Source: Anomaloglossus baeobatrachus
Taxonomy: Eukaryota; Chordata; Amphibia; Anura; Aromobatidae
Assembly (NCBI RefSeq): GCF_048569485.1
Contig: NC_134356.1
Coordinates: forward strand, 535,072,556-535,136,555
DNA: 64,000 nt
Direction of reading: 5' to 3'
Made by a program: the position numbers and the translations under genes. The notes beneath the pieces were generated by a model. It made no database searches. It was not told where the DNA came from and worked only from the letters and a program-made list of their open reading frames with translations. How positions within the stretch are numbered: position 1 is the stretch's first letter; each line of letters begins with the position of its first letter. Below, in pieces: positions 11,363-22,973 of this stretch.

Positions 11363-11390
11363 GTTGTAAGTGCTCAGAATAGAGCACAGG

Positions 11391-12900
11391 ATAAATGTAA
11401 TCCAAATTTTTATGTAAAATGTTCTCAAAAAAAGCTTTAGTTCAATCCACAAAAAACAAGTCCCCACTCAGATTCAACATCTGTCAATGGAAATATAGGA
11501 GGTTTCCACTTTACTGGTAACACAAAAGCTGTGGAAAAGGTAAATTGCTGCTTTCTCTCAAAAGAAATCCAGTGAATTCTGACCTAAGAGCACTACAATG
11601 TAAATAAACCAGTGCTAGTGCCCACATGTTTTGGTCTATGTCCTCAGAAGCACGAGCTGGGCACAATGTACGGGCACTACACTGTATGTACTGGGCACTA
11701 CAATGGCAGATTTGCAATTTTCACTCAACAACTTCACTGCTTGTTTGTTTCTGGAAAACATTCATGGAGTCAAAGTAGTCACTACACTTGTAGATAAATT
11801 CCTACAGGGGTTTAATTTTCAAAATTTGGTCACTTCCGGGGGTTTCTGCTCTTCTGGCACTTAAGGGCTCTGTATATGGAGTCCACAAACTATTCTACGA
11901 ACATTTGTTCTCCAAGAGTCAAAAAAGCGCTCCTTCCCTTCTGAGTCTCGTTGTGTGACTAAGCAGTACTGTACCGCCACGTGTAGGGTATTGCCACTTT
12001 CAGCAGAAATTGTGTGACAAATTGTGGTGATATTTTTACACATTTCCCTGTGTGAAAATGGGAAATTGAGAGCGGAACATTTTTGTGGAAAAAAAATGTA
12101 TTCTTTCTTCACTGCCCAATGGTAAAAAATTCGACACACCTGCAGTGTCAACAAGCTCACTGCACACCTGCACACCTAGATAAATTCATTGGGGAGTGTA
12201 CTTTGTAAAGTGGGGTTACTAATGAGTACTGTGTACTCAAAAGTAATGTTTGACCACATGTGGGGTAGAGGCAAACTACGGAGAAATTGTGTTACAAATG
12301 TTATGGTCTATTTTCACCATCATTTTTTTCCAAATTTAAAAATTAAAAAAAATTAAACTTTGGGGCAAAAACAACATTTTAGTAGAAAAAATGATAATTA
12401 CACCATTGGGTGGTGAAAAAATATTAATTACATTTTTTTACTAAATGTTTTAGCCCCACGTTTTCCATTTTATAAGGGTTAATAACAAAAAAAATAGACC
12501 ACGTGGTTTGTTGTGTAATTTCTCCCGAGAGCGCTAATACCTTACATAAAACATACTCAGATGAGTGGCAAAATTATACTAAATACCTTTTTAAATTATA
12601 AGAAAATAGACAGATCATTTTATTTTTCGTTCAATTCTAATGGACCCAAGGCCTCAAGCGATAGAATCCACCTGGACTATTTTCTCAGCAGTAGTTTATG
12701 ATAGTCTCCACCTTTTTTAGGGGGACTAACCCTTTCCAAGCCTGCAAAACGCATGACAGGGTGGAAATCATGAATATGATTGATTAATCTGATGGCACCT
12801 TTTCCAGTGGAAATGGAACGATAATGATCCCTGCACCAAATGAAAACAGGTCTAATAATTTTTCCCACTTAACAAAAACCGCATGGACACAAAATGATGT
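11391..12900. repeat. Old dispersed repeat DNA, class unassigned
   Basis: No coding frame was found. From about 11,800 to 12,560 the sequence follows a non-coding repeat I recognise from many frog and fish sequences (segments such as CACTTCCGGGGGTTTCTGCT and GCGCTCCTTCCCTTCTGAGT); its class is not clear to me. The parts on both sides (11,391-11,800 and 12,560-12,900) show no recognised structure. Confidence 0.45.
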
Positions 12901-12910
12901 ACCCAACATA

Positions 12911-13129
12911 TTTAGGACGGTGGTACGGTGGCTCAGTGGTTAGCACTGCAGTCTTGCAGCGCGGGATTCCTGGGGTCGATTGCCACCAAGGTCACCATCT
13001 GCAAGGAGTTATGTTCTCCCCGTGTTTTTGTGGGTTTCCTCAAGGTTCTCCAGTTTCATCCCACAATCCAAAAACATACAGATAGGGAGTATAGATTGTG
13101 AGCCCAATGGGGACAGTGTTACTGATGTA
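12911..13129 (+). mobile_element. V-SINE (tRNA-derived SINE), 5' part
   Basis: The head is tRNA-like, with a box A region GGTGGCTCAGTGGTTAGCAC and a decayed box B. It is followed by the conserved V-SINE central domain (ATGTTCTCCCCGTGTTT, GTGGGTTTCCTC, CCAAAAACATACAGAT). The tail is displaced to 14,783-14,820 (GTAAAGTGCTG...AAGCGCTAAAAATAAA) by the Tc1 element at 13130-14782. V-SINEs are mobilised by LINE machinery. Confidence 0.8.
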
Positions 13130-14782
13130 CAGTTAGGTCCAGAAATATTTGGACAGTGACACAAGTTTTGTTATTTTAGCTGTTTACAAAAACATGTTCA
13201 GAAATGCAATTATATATATAATATGGGCTGAAAGTGCACACTCCCAGCTGCAATATGAGAGTTTTCACATCCAAATCGGAGAAAGGGTTTAGGAATCATA
13301 GCTCTGTAATGCATAGCCTCCTCTTTTTCAAGGGACCAAAAGTAATTGAACAAGGGACTCTAAGGGCTGCAATTAACTCTGAAGCCGTCTCCCTCGTTAA
13401 CCTGTAATCAATGAAATAGTTAAAAGGTCTGGGGTTGATTACAGGTGTGTGGTTTGGCATTTAGAAGCTGTTGCTGTGACCAGACAACATGCGGTCTAAG
13501 GAACTCTCAATTGAGGGGAAGCAGAACATCCTGAGGCTGAAAAAAAAGAAAAAATCCATCAGAGAGATAGCAGACATGCTTGGAGTAGCAAAATCAACAG
13601 TCGGGTACATTCTGAAAAAAAAGGAATTGACTGGAGAGCTTGGGAACTCAAAAAGGCCTGGGCGTCCACGGATGACAACAGTGGTGGATGATCGCTGCAT
13701 ACTTTCTTTGGTGAAGAAGAACCCGTTCACAACATCAACTGAAGTCCAGAACACTCTCAGTGAAGTAGGTGTATCTGTCTCTAAGTCAACAGTAAAGAGA
13801 AGACTCCATGAAAGTAAATACAAAGGGTTCACATCTAGATGCAAACCATTCATCAATTCCAAAAATAGACAGGCCAGAGTTAAATTTGCTGAAAAACACC
13901 TCATGAAGCCAGCTCAGTTCTGGAAAAGTATTCTATGGACAGATGAGACAAAGATCAACCTGTACCAGAATAAGGGGAAGAAAAAAGTTTGGAGAAGAAA
14001 GGGAACGGCACATGATCCAAGGCACACCACATCCTCTGTAAAACATGGTGGAGGCAACGTGATGGCATGGGCATGCATGGCTTTCAATGGCACTGGGTCA
14101 CTTGTGTTTATTGATGACATAACAGTAGACAAGAGTAGCCGGATGAATTCTGAAGTGTACCGGGATATACTTTCAGCCCAGATTCAGCCAAATGCCGCAA
14201 AGTTGATCGGACGGCGCTTCATAGTACAGATGGACAATGACCCCAAACATACAGCCAAAGCTACCCAGGAGTTCATGAGTGCAAAAAAGTGGAACATTCT
14301 GCAATGGCCAAGTCAATCACCAGATCTTAACCCAATTGAGCATGCATTTCACTTGCTCAAATCCAGACTTAAGACGGAAAGACCCACAAACAAGCAAGAC
14401 CTGAAGGCTGCGGCTGTAAAGGCCTGGGAAAGCAGTAAGAAGGAGGAAACCCAGCGTTTGGTGATGTCCATGGGTTCCAGACTTAAGGCAGTGATTGCCT
14501 CCAAAGGATTCGCAAAAAAAATATTGAAAAAAAAAATATTTTGTTTGGGTTTGGTTTATTTGTCCAATTACTTTTGACCTCCTAAAATGTGGAGTGTTTG
14601 TAAAGAAATGTGTACAATTCCTACAATTTCTATCAGATATTTTTGTTCAAACCTTCAAATTAAACGTTACAATCTGCATTTGAATTCTGTTGTAGAGATT
14701 TCATTTCAAATCCAATGTGGTGGCATGCTGAGCCCAACTCGCGAAAATTGTGTCACTGTCCAAATATTTCTGGACCTAACTG
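13130..14782 (+). mobile_element. Tc1 transposon, apparently complete
   Basis: 1653 bp, flanked by TA at 13128-13129 and 14783-14784. The outer 34 bp of the two ends are identical inverted repeats (CAGTTAGGTCCAGAAATATT...). A second internal match (AAAAGTAATTG) occurs near 13,330 and 14,565, giving the IR/DR pattern of Tc1 elements. It carries one long transposase frame. It sits inside the V-SINE tail and is therefore younger than the SINE. Confidence 0.93.
13489..14577 (+). CDS. Tc1 transposase, intact frame
   Basis: A 362-residue DD34E transposase that would cut and paste the element at TA sites. An N-terminal paired-like helix-turn-helix region (about residues 5-110, with IREIADMLGVAKSTVGYIL and a second HTH) holds a GRPR AT-hook-like link (about 57-60). 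The catalytic domain shows D152 (LWTDETK), the glycine-rich box VKHGGGNVMAW, D249 (QMDNDPKHT) and E284 (LNPIEH), with 34 residues between the last two. Typical Tc1 transposases are about 340 residues, so this is full length with a short extra C-terminal tail rich in lysine. The start is the first ATG and fits family N-termini. No stop or frameshift is seen, so activity cannot be excluded, though splicing or expression is unknown. Confidence 0.92.
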   Translation: MRSKELSIEGKQNILRLKKKKKSIREIADMLGVAKSTVGYILKKKELTGELGNSKRPGRPRMTTVVDDRCILSLVKKNPFTTSTEVQNTLSEVGVSVSKSTVKRRLHESKYKGFTSRCKPFINSKNRQARVKFAEKHLMKPAQFWKSILWTDETKINLYQNKGKKKVWRRKGTAHDPRHTTSSVKHGGGNVMAWACMAFNGTGSLVFIDDITVDKSSRMNSEVYRDILSAQIQPNAAKLIGRRFIVQMDNDPKHTAKATQEFMSAKKWNILQWPSQSPDLNPIEHAFHLLKSRLKTERPTNKQDLKAAAVKAWESSKKEETQRLVMSMGSRLKAVIASKGFAKKILKKKIFCLGLVYLSNYF

Positions 14783-14784
14783 TA

Positions 14785-14990
14785 TGTAAAGTGCTGAAAA
14801 ATGTAAAGCGCTAAAAATAAACATTTTTTTTTATTTATTTAGTACAACAAGATGTAAATTGTCTAACCTGATGGCAATACGAGCCTATATTTAAAGGATT
14901 GCTAATGAAATGCAAATGACAAACAGAACAAAGCCCATAGCCACTAACAACATGTTGCACTTTAAAAGTGCACATGCTTTCCATACAAAA
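14785..14990 (+). other. V-SINE tail and AT-rich spacer
   Basis: 14,785-14,820 resumes the V-SINE 3' part after the Tc1 insertion and is followed by a T-rich tract. The next 170 bp show nothing recognisable. Confidence 0.5.
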
Positions 14991-15465
14991 ATATATACAG
15001 TCAGATTTTAAGAATGAGGAGGATAAATAATTATGGTTCCTGTTCTGATGAACAGGCTGAAGAATTAAAAAATAGATTTATGGCTCGAGGGTATCCAGCT
15101 TCCCTATTAGAGGAAGCTAAACATAGAGTGAAAGCCCTATCTCATGATGATTTAATCCAACAGAAAACACATAGTCTGAACACAAAAGACAGATTTATTT
15201 TCAGCTTCAAATTCAGCCCCACGGATTCGGCCATGAGATCCGCTGTGTTCAATAAATGGTATTTAATAGAAAATGATGAAGAGCTTATTGAAGTAGCTTT
15301 ACTCAAACCCCTTCTTACCTACAAATGGTGAAATAACTTAAAAGATACATTGGTTCACAATAAAAAAGACACATTGGTTCACAATAGATTTCTTTCAAAA
15401 ACTAACTGGCTTGAAAAAATTGTTCCACCAAGTACCTTTCGTGGTGGCAAAAGTTCTTTTGTCAT
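14991..15465 (+). mobile_element. Penelope-like retroelement fragment
   Basis: The frame at 15014-15331 encodes SCSDEQAEELKNRFMARGYP, then IFSFKFSPTD, FNKWYLIENDEEL and LLTYKW. After it come matches to the motif LKDTLVHN (present twice, about 15,335-15,385) and a PPSTFRGGK-like stretch. This order (RF..RGYP, then a W.I...D.EL block, then LRD.LV.S) is what I recall downstream of the RT in Penelope-like elements of amphibians and fish. Only about 450 bp remain and the ends are lost. The family call is from memory of motifs and could be another non-LTR group. Confidence 0.5.
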
Positions 15466-15487
15466 TTACATTTAAATAGCAATCCTT

Positions 15488-15835
15488 GAAAGGGAATGTG
15501 TCACCAGGTTTTTCCCCTATACGCTGTGGCCACCAGGAGTAAGTGCTTATATACAGCATTCTAGAATACTGTATATAAGGGCCCAGGCCACTCTGTAGAA
15601 CTTAAAAAAGACCTTTATTATACTCACCAGGGGGCGCTCAGGTCCAATGGGCGCCTCCTCAATCTTATGCAGTTGCCGTCCTCCTTCCCAGCCCCATATG
15701 GATGTCGTGTCCTACGTCATCCACACGGAGGCTCCATTGCGCAAGAGCACAATGACGACCTGGAATGGTCTAACAGGCTACTGTAGCTGGAATACCCAGA
15801 AACCATTATTTGCCTTAGGGTTGCAATGATGTTCG
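15488..15835. mobile_element. T2-like MITE fragment, family with TATATACAGCATTCTA stem
   Basis: Starts with a decayed AAAGGGAATGTGTCACCAG end, then the hairpin-like block CTTATATACAGCATTCTA / TACTGTATATAAGGGCC. The same block and order recur at 40,667-41,150 and 58,823-59,328, so this is a repeat family. The right end is unclear. Confidence 0.55.
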
Positions 15836-16272
15836 GCATTCTGCGATTACATCCCAGGGGTGCCAATCAGATGGGCGATGGCCCCTCCCTCTCTTAGCCT
15901 CCTAAATGCTTTGATCGCTTTTGTTTGCTGCATTTGCACACTTACCCTAGGTGTGACAGCCGGAGCACAGCTATCACTTAATTCGAGCTTCCGGCAGTAA
16001 TTGCACTAGTATGTCATATGTTGTGAAGGATTAAAAGGGAAGCTAACATCATAAAGTTACCTATTGTTTAAACTCTTGTTTTTCTATTAAGTGTATATTC
16101 TGTGTTATCAGCTCTATTATAGAGGTGGTACATGTCATTGCAATCCTGTTTCTGATTATAAGGAATCTGTTGTAACCTCTTCTAGAAAAGGCGGGATGTT
16201 GGAGTCTAAAACAGAAAGCAGAAAGGTGCTCCGGATTTTGAGACATGGTACTCAGGGCACTTCATTTACCTA
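15836..16272. other. Unassigned non-coding DNA
   Basis: No coding frame, tandem repeat or recognisable element end was seen in this stretch. Confidence 0.5.
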
Positions 16273-16625
16273 TTAAAGACACAGCCCATCCTAAACACAA
16301 AGAAGGTTTTGTTGTGAATAGAGCAAGCTTTCTTGTCTTCTTTGGCTGTTAGCTATGAGGAAAGATAGGAGGACATTTCTGTATATTGGAAGCTGAGAGA
16401 ACATCTCAACTGAAGCACAGGCAGCTAAGTCAGCTGCGAGGAGAGATGAAGAGGGACGAGAGGACGAGATGAGATGTAGGCTGTAGATGTATTTTTCTAA
16501 CAACATGTAAGCGCTCTTGCTCATATCCACTCTGCTAGAAAATATCTCCTATGGCTTTCATCTCATCTCATCTCAACCCTCCTGCTCTCTCAAGAGCTAG
16601 CTGCCTGTGCTTCAGCTGAGATATA

Positions 16626-18244
16626 CAGTGCCTTGCAAAAGTATTTGGCCCCCTTGAATTTTTCAACCTTTTCCCATATTTTAGGCTTCAAACATAAAGA
16701 TAAAAATGTTAATGTTATGGTGAAGAATCAACAACAAGTGGGACACAATTGTGAAGTTGAACGAAATTTATTGCTTATTTTAGACTTTTGTAAAAAATAA
16801 AAAACTGAAAATTGGGGCTTTTAATATTATTTGTCCCCTTTACTTTCATTGCAGCAAACTCACTCAAGAAGTTCATTGAGGATCTCTGAACGATACAATG
16901 TTGTCCTAAATGACTGATGATGATAAATATAATCCACTTGTGTGTAATCAAGTCTCTGTATAAATGCACCTGATCTGTGATAGTCTCAGTGTTCTGTTTA
17001 AAGCGCAGATAGCATCATGAAGACCAAGGAACACAACAGGCAGGTCCGTGATACTGTTGTGGAGAAGTTTAAAGCCGGATTTCGTTACAAAAAGATTTCC
17101 AAAATTTTAAACATCCCAAAAAGCACTGTGCAAGCGATTATATTGAAATGGAAGGAGTATCATACCACTGCAAATCTACCAAGACCCGGCCGTTCCTCAA
17201 AAATTTCATCTCAAACAAGGAGAAGACTGATCAGAGATGACCATGATCACTCTGGATGAACTGCAGAGATCTACAGCTGAGGTCAGAGAGTCTGTCCCTA
17301 GGACAACAATCAGTCGTACACTGCACAAATCTGGCCTTTATGGAAGAGTGGCAAGGAGAAAGCTATTTCTCAAAGATATCCATAAAAAGTGTCGTTTAAA
17401 GTTTGCCAAAAGCCACCAGGGAGACACACCAAACATGTAGAAGAAGGTGCTCTGGTCAGATGAAACCAAAATCAAACTTTTTGGGCACAATGCCAAACGA
17501 TATGTTTGGCATAAAAGCAACACAGCTCATCACCCTGAACACACCATCCCCACTGTCAAACATGGTGGTGGCAGCATCATGGTTTGGTCCTGCTTTTCTT
17601 CAGTAGGGACAGGGAAGATGGTTAAAATTGATGGGAAGATGGAAGGAGCTAAATACAGGACCATTCTTGAAGAAAACCTGTTGGAGTCTGCAAAAGACCT
17701 GAGACTGGGACGGAGATTTGTCTTTCAACAAGACAATGATCCAAAACATAAAGTAAAATCTACAATGGAATGGTTCACAAATAAACATATCCAGGTGTTA
17801 GAATGGCCAAGTCAAAGTCCAGAGCTGAATCCAATCGAGAATCTGTGGAAAGAGCTGAAAACTGCTGTTCACAAACGCTCTCCATCAAACCTCACTCAGC
17901 TCCAGCTGTTTGCAAAGGAAGAATGGGCAAGAATTTCAGTCTCTCGATGTGCAAAACTGATAGACACATACCCCAAGCGACTTGCAGCTGTAATCGCAGC
18001 AACAGGTGGCGCTATAAAGTATTAACTTAAAGGGGACGAATAATATTAAACGCCCCAATTTTCAGTTTTTTATCTTTTACAAAAGTTTAAAATAAGCAAT
18101 AAATTTCGTTCAACTTCACAATTGTGTCCCACTTGTTGTTGATTATTCTCCATAACATTAACATTTTTATCTTTATGTTTGAAGCCTGAAATTTGGGAAA
18201 AGGTTGAAAAATTCAAGGGGGCCAAATACTTTCGCAAGGCACTG
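16626..18244 (+). mobile_element. Tc1 transposon, second family, copy 1 (broken)
   Basis: 1619 bp, flanked by TA (16624-16625 and 18245-18246). The ends are long inverted repeats of about 180 bp starting CAGTGCCTTGCAAAAGTATT. This family is represented twice more, at 49,490-50,293 and 50,911-52,381. The transposase is present but interrupted. Confidence 0.92.
17017..18025 (+). pseudogene. Tc1 transposase pseudogene
   Basis: The N-terminal HTH (MKTKEHNRQVRDTVVEKF..., KKISKILNIPKSTVQAI) runs 17017-17259. The frame then shifts near 17,240. The middle and C-terminal part (17237-18025) carries LWSDETK, VKHGGGSIMVW, QQDNDPKH and LNPIENLW, so the DD34E residues are present. A TAG at 17438-17440 interrupts it at a position where the related copy at 49,490 has TGG. 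At least one frameshift and one stop make this copy non-functional by itself. Confidence 0.88.
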
Positions 18245-18344
18245 TAGACACACATTCTCTCCTGTCTCTCCTCATTGCTAATGGCCAGAGCAGAGAGTGG
18301 ACGTTTTTCTACTCTCTCTACAAAACCCATCCTGCTGTGTTTAA

Positions 18345-19318
18345 GATGCGTTTGGTGTTCAGTATTGTGACATCAGTCATTTTGAAAAATGGAGAAAATT
18401 AATAAATTATTACGATTTCTATGCATGAAGAATTGCAGTGTGATTGCAGTCTCGCTGCATTCAAACAAACATGGTATAAGATTTGGATGTGACTGACTTT
18501 TTTTGCACTTGGGTGATTATTTGTTTTCGCTTTGTTTTAGTATACAATTTCTGATAAAAACTCTTTAAATATAATTCAATTAAAAGAGAACTATTCTACA
18601 CTGAGTCCAGAGGTAAGGTCCAATAATTATACAAAAAAGCAAGAAGTAAAAGGTATTTATTAGATGTTCTCTCTAAATAGTCGGAGACTGACTGCAGGTT
18701 CTCAGATCACAAAGGACTGGCAAAGCAATGCAAACCTGACCTGGCTGGCAGAAAACGAATGTATCTGCAGAATAGGCTAATAACGCTACATTATTCTATA
18801 CAATGCTGTATTGTGGATTTTAAGTGTGTGTTCTTGCAGTAATCACAGAGACTCTTTTTCTATTGGAATCCCAGTGTGTTTTACTATAAGGCTTAGTGTT
18901 CCCTGCAGTGACTCATTTAACAACTGGGACGGCAATAAGTAGAAAACATTGAGCAAAAATAAAACAGCTTGTAGAGGGAGCTTTGTTTCACGTATCTTGG
19001 CATATTCTGGTGGTCGGGATGCCAGAAAATTTCAAGTTATGGCTTCACATCATCCAAGATATAACGAATGTAAAAACACAAAACAACCACTTGGTAACGT
19101 TTTTGTCCATTTTCCTCCTTTATTAATTGGCTTCTTTGTATAGCTCATCATTCTGTATCATATTTTCTACTTTTATTTTTTTTTATTAGAAAAAAAAAAA
19201 AAAGGTTTATTTTTCTTGAATAGGTGGAATTTACTGGAAAGACAGACATCACACCCAGGGCATCTCTGTACAATAGCCATTCATATGAAATGAAAAATAA
19301 ATTCACAACTATTCAATA
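18345..19318. other. AT-rich non-coding DNA, nothing recognised
   Basis: No gene, element end or tandem repeat was recognised. There is an A-run at about 19,188-19,204. Confidence 0.5.
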
Positions 19319-19350
19319 TTAAAGGGAACCTGTTACGTGAAAAAACATTA

Positions 19351-20764
19351 TTAAAGAGAATCTGTCAAAAGTCTGACCTTTTTAAAGGGAACCTGTCAGG
19401 TCCAATATGCACCCAGAACCACGAGCAGTTCTGGGTGCATATTGCTAATCCCTGCCTAACCGTCCCTGTATCTAGTAATATACCTAAAGAGATCTTTATA
19501 AAAAGTATTTCTAAATGTGTTTTATGATATGCTAATGAGTGCAAAGACTAGTTGCAAGGGCGCTATTTCCCCCAACTAGTCCGCCATCTTAGCATGTCAG
19601 CACGCCCCTGTGATGCGCGCGTACCGGTGTCTGTTGTCACCGTTTCAGAATGCTGAGTTTAGGGTCAGTGCGCATGATCAGAAGTCCTGGCACTTCTGAT
19701 CATGCATACTAGATGTCTCTGAAGCCGGGACGCGTACACTTGGCTTGATAGTGCACATAACTGGAAGTCCAGGACTTTTGATCATGCGCACTGACCCTAA
19801 ACCCAGCATTCTGAAGCGGTGACAATGGACACAGGTACGCACGTCACAGCTGATGACGATGTGCAATGGGCATTCAATAGCATGTTAGCACGTCCTTGTG
19901 GATGTGCTAACATGCTAAGAGGGCGGACTAGTCAGGGGAACTAATGCCTTTGCTGCTAGTCCCTGTGCTCATTGGCATATCATAAAGGATCTTTAGAAGT
20001 ATTTTCTCTAAAGATCTCAATGTATTAATGTATCCTACTAGATACAGGGACATTTGGGCAGGGATTAGGAATATGCATCAAGAACTGCTCGTGGTTCTGG
20101 GTGCATATTCCACCTGACAGGTTCCCTTTAAACTGTTAATATGGTCATACAGGTTATAGAATGCTAAAAAAAATCACAACTGTATGCCTTATATCATATG
20201 CCTCATGGATAAATCATCTTTTATACCTTTATATAAATGAGCTCTTCCAGGCTATGGGGCGGATACTGCCTGGAAGATAACTCTGCCTCCATTGCTTATT
20301 TCAAATAAAAGGGGCGTTACCAGTATGAGACAAGTAACTGACACAGAACAGGAGAAATTAAATTTGACTTCCTACAAAGTTTTTTCAGCTCCCTGAGCTC
20401 TGCTTCATTGCAATAATATTGCAACACTGTCTGCCTGTGAGATGGAGGCTGAAGCTGAGAGGTGCCTGCAGAAGTGCTAGTTACAATCACACACAGCTCT
20501 ACAGTGAAAGCATAGATCGGCCGTCACACATCACACTGGTAACGCCCAGTTTTATTTATAATAATCTCTGGAGGCGGAGTTATCTTCCAGGCAGCATCCG
20601 CTCCATAGCCTGGAAGAGCTCATTTACATAAAGTGATAAAAGATGATTTATCCACAAAGCTTCTGATATGAGACTTACAGGTATGGCATTATTCAGAATT
20701 CTATAACCTGTATGCCCATATCAATAGTTTAGATAGGTCAAATGTGGTGACAAATTCCCTCTAA
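19351..20764. mobile_element. T2-like MITE B, inserted in the left arm of A
   Basis: Left end TTAAAGAGAATCTGTCA at 19351; the right end read in reverse is TTAGAGGGAATTTGTCA at 20764. The arms match for several hundred bp when element C is removed (ACAGGTTATAGAAT on the left at about 20,150 and near 20,700 in reverse; GAGCTCTTCCAGGCTATGG near 20,239 and in reverse near 20,600). It sits at a TTAA in A. Confidence 0.75.
19382..20131. mobile_element. T2-like MITE C, inserted in the left arm of B
   Basis: 750 bp with long inverted repeats. The left end is TTAAAGGGAACCTGTCAGG, followed by a stretch about ATGCACCCAGAACC; the right end reads the same in reverse (GGTTCTGGGTGCAT then CCTGACAGGTTCCCTTTAA). 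It sits at a TTAA. The centre carries the small palindrome GATCAGAAGT...ACTTCTGATC. Confidence 0.85.
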
Positions 20765-21093
20765 CCTGCAGATATGGGTTATTCTGCATATTAATAGCAT
20801 TTGGAACCTGCCCAGCGCCTGCACATTGAGCCCTGCTGCAGGGAGGAAATTAACCTTATTCCCCCGGAAATTGGGGCAGCACCAGCATGGATTTAGTCAC
20901 AGCTCCATTTAACGAGAGTGGCGGCGGCTGTAACTGTGCCTCTTGCTCTGACAGCTGATCAGCATTAGAGGAGGCAGTCAGTATGGGGGGGGGCGCAGTT
21001 ACAGAGGTGGTTCTCGATGCACACAGTGGTGACTGAACCCACGGTGGAGCGTCACCGATGACTGAAACCTGAAAGATGCCAGGACGAATAAAG

Positions 21094-21614
21094 TTAAAGG
21101 GAACCAACCATCAGGATTTTGCTATATGAAGTAAAGGCAATGCCATATGGGCACTAGGATGCTGAATCCAGGCATACTTTTTGTTGAAAAACTGGATGCT
21201 TGGTTGCTGAAATATCTTTAATCAAACTTGCAGAAATTAACTGCACTTTGGCGTGTGCATCGGAGGCGGGATAATGTGGTTCGGATCCTCAGTGTATATT
21301 CCGCCTCCTGCGTCTTGTATTGCACGAAAAAAGCAGCAATGGCGGAGTGGCACTATATTTAAATAAAGAAAAGGGGGCATTTCATAGAGGACGCAGTAGG
21401 AAAAATATACGCCAAAGACCCAACCCACAAAGGCACACCCTGATTGCACACATCAACCACAGTGCAGTGCATTTCTGCAACTTTGATTAAAGATATTTCA
21501 GCAACAAAGCATCCGATCTTTCTACAACAGGTATACTTGGATTGAGCATTCTAGTGCCAGTATGGCTCTGTCTTTACGTCATATACCAAAATCCTGGTGG
21601 TTGGTTCCCTTTAA
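21094..21614. mobile_element. T2-like MITE D, inside A
   Basis: 521 bp, TTAA at both ends. Left TTAAAGGGAACCAACCATCA and right GGTGGTTGGTTCCCTTTAA, with inner arms pairing (AAGATATTTCAGCAAC near 21,490 against GTTGCTGAAATATCTTT near 21,203). A related half-element ends at 33,237. Confidence 0.85.
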
Positions 21615-22973
21615 TATCCTCCCGGCAGTGGGGTTCGATGTGCAGGTGAGAGGCAAGTTACAAACTAGGGCTGAGCAGATCCGGACTGCAAAAGTCCGTA
21701 TCCACGCGGTTTCAAAGATTCCCAGGTGCACAATCTGGATCCTGCACTGAGGAAATTAATTGAAAAACTAAAGAAAATAAGAATTAAGTGAGAGTTTCAT
21801 ACTTATGAGACTTGGTGTCATGGTGGCAAACTACTTCTGGGTTGCGCATTCACTTCCTGTACTGCGCAGTACAGCTTTCTGTGCTTTCCCCGCCCACCTG
21901 GCCGTCCTGTCTGTGATTATTTGCAGTCAGACATGCCCCAAGCCTGTGACAGCGTCTGCCTGCTTCATCGCGGCTCAGTTATAGGCTACACTCACAACCA
22001 GCAGTCGTGCTCTATGGCCGATGGCTGTGGGATGTAGCAGAGCTGGATGCGTCGTCATGGGACCTCTTGTGGATTACTCCAGACCTGGAGGGGTGTGTTG
22101 GGGATAAATAAAGTGGTGAAAGAGGGTGTGTTTTTGTATTTTTTTTTACCAAATAAAGTATTTTTTCTCTGTGTTATTTACTTTCATTTACAGGTTAATA
22201 ATGGAGGTCTCTCATAGACTCATGTGCCATCACTAAGCTAGGGCTTAGTAGCAGCTGTGCGCTGTTATTAACCAATCATTACCCTGATTGCCAACGCACC
22301 AGGGCAATTTGGGAAAAGCCGGTAAAGCACCGGGATTGTGACATCTAATGGATGCGGCAATACCGGGAGGCTGCGGGCTGAGAATAATATTTATGTAAAT
22401 AAAAAATAAAGCCACATGAGGTTCCTCTTAGAACAGAGTCATACTTGCGAGGGACTCGCACGAGTCTGAAATCGCATCACCGGCACAGCCGCACACACTT
22501 CTAACAGGAGCGTGCATATGTTTATAGATACATGCACGCTCATGTTCAGAGAACGGCAGGCCGTGTCGGGTGATGTCATGCCAGACTTGTACGAGTCTGA
22601 CATCACATCACCGACACAGCAGCGCACACTTCTGACAGGAGCGGGTCGCATGTGTTTGTCTACATGCACGCTCACCATACTGATACGCAGACACTTGCAC
22701 TGCTTTCTCTGCTCACCAGCAGTCCTGGCGCCTGTGATTGGTTGTAGTCAGCTGCCACTCAGGGTGGGGGCGCGTCTAACTGCAACCAATTACACATGCC
22801 GGTGGGTGGGCAAAACAGTGAGTATTGAATTGTCGGCTCCGAAAGGGAAAAGCGTGACCCGGAAGGAGTTTGCCGCGATGACACAGCCTGGGTGAGTATA
22901 CCGCGTGCGCTCCTACCCCCCTATCCCTTCCACCAACATTTTTAATCTTCGGATACTGGTCCCCATTAACTTA

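Larger units (their letters stand above)
9863..11390 (-). mobile_element. CR1-like LINE, 5' end with ORF1
   Basis: This is the 5' third of the same minus-strand LINE found at 1-1018 and 3353-4027. It holds ORF1 (9935-10936) and a 5' untranslated region with three 128-bp monomers. The LINE 5' end is placed near 11,365-11,390, where monomer homology stops. The three pieces together give about 3.2 kb of LINE, so this copy was long and had its promoter when it inserted. Confidence 0.85.
16273..18344. mobile_element. Palindromic TTAA-flanked MITE holding a Tc1 copy
   Basis: Flanked by TTAA at 16273-16276 and 18341-18344. After removing the Tc1 copy (16626-18244), the left arm (for example CTGAAGCACAGGCAGCTA at about 16,409) is mirrored by the right arm (its reverse complement at about 16,600-16,618), and the outer arms also pair (TAGCTATGAGGAAAGATAGG against TAGCAATGAGGAGAGACAGG read in reverse near 18,270). 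It is a long inverted-repeat, non-coding element of the TTAA-target type. Confidence 0.6.

Noticed and set aside
11612-12175. Small frames on both strands
   Set aside because: Short, overlapping, and within old repeat DNA.
12911-12990. Functional tRNA gene
   Set aside because: The tRNA-like boxes belong to the head of a V-SINE; box B is decayed and no cloverleaf closes.
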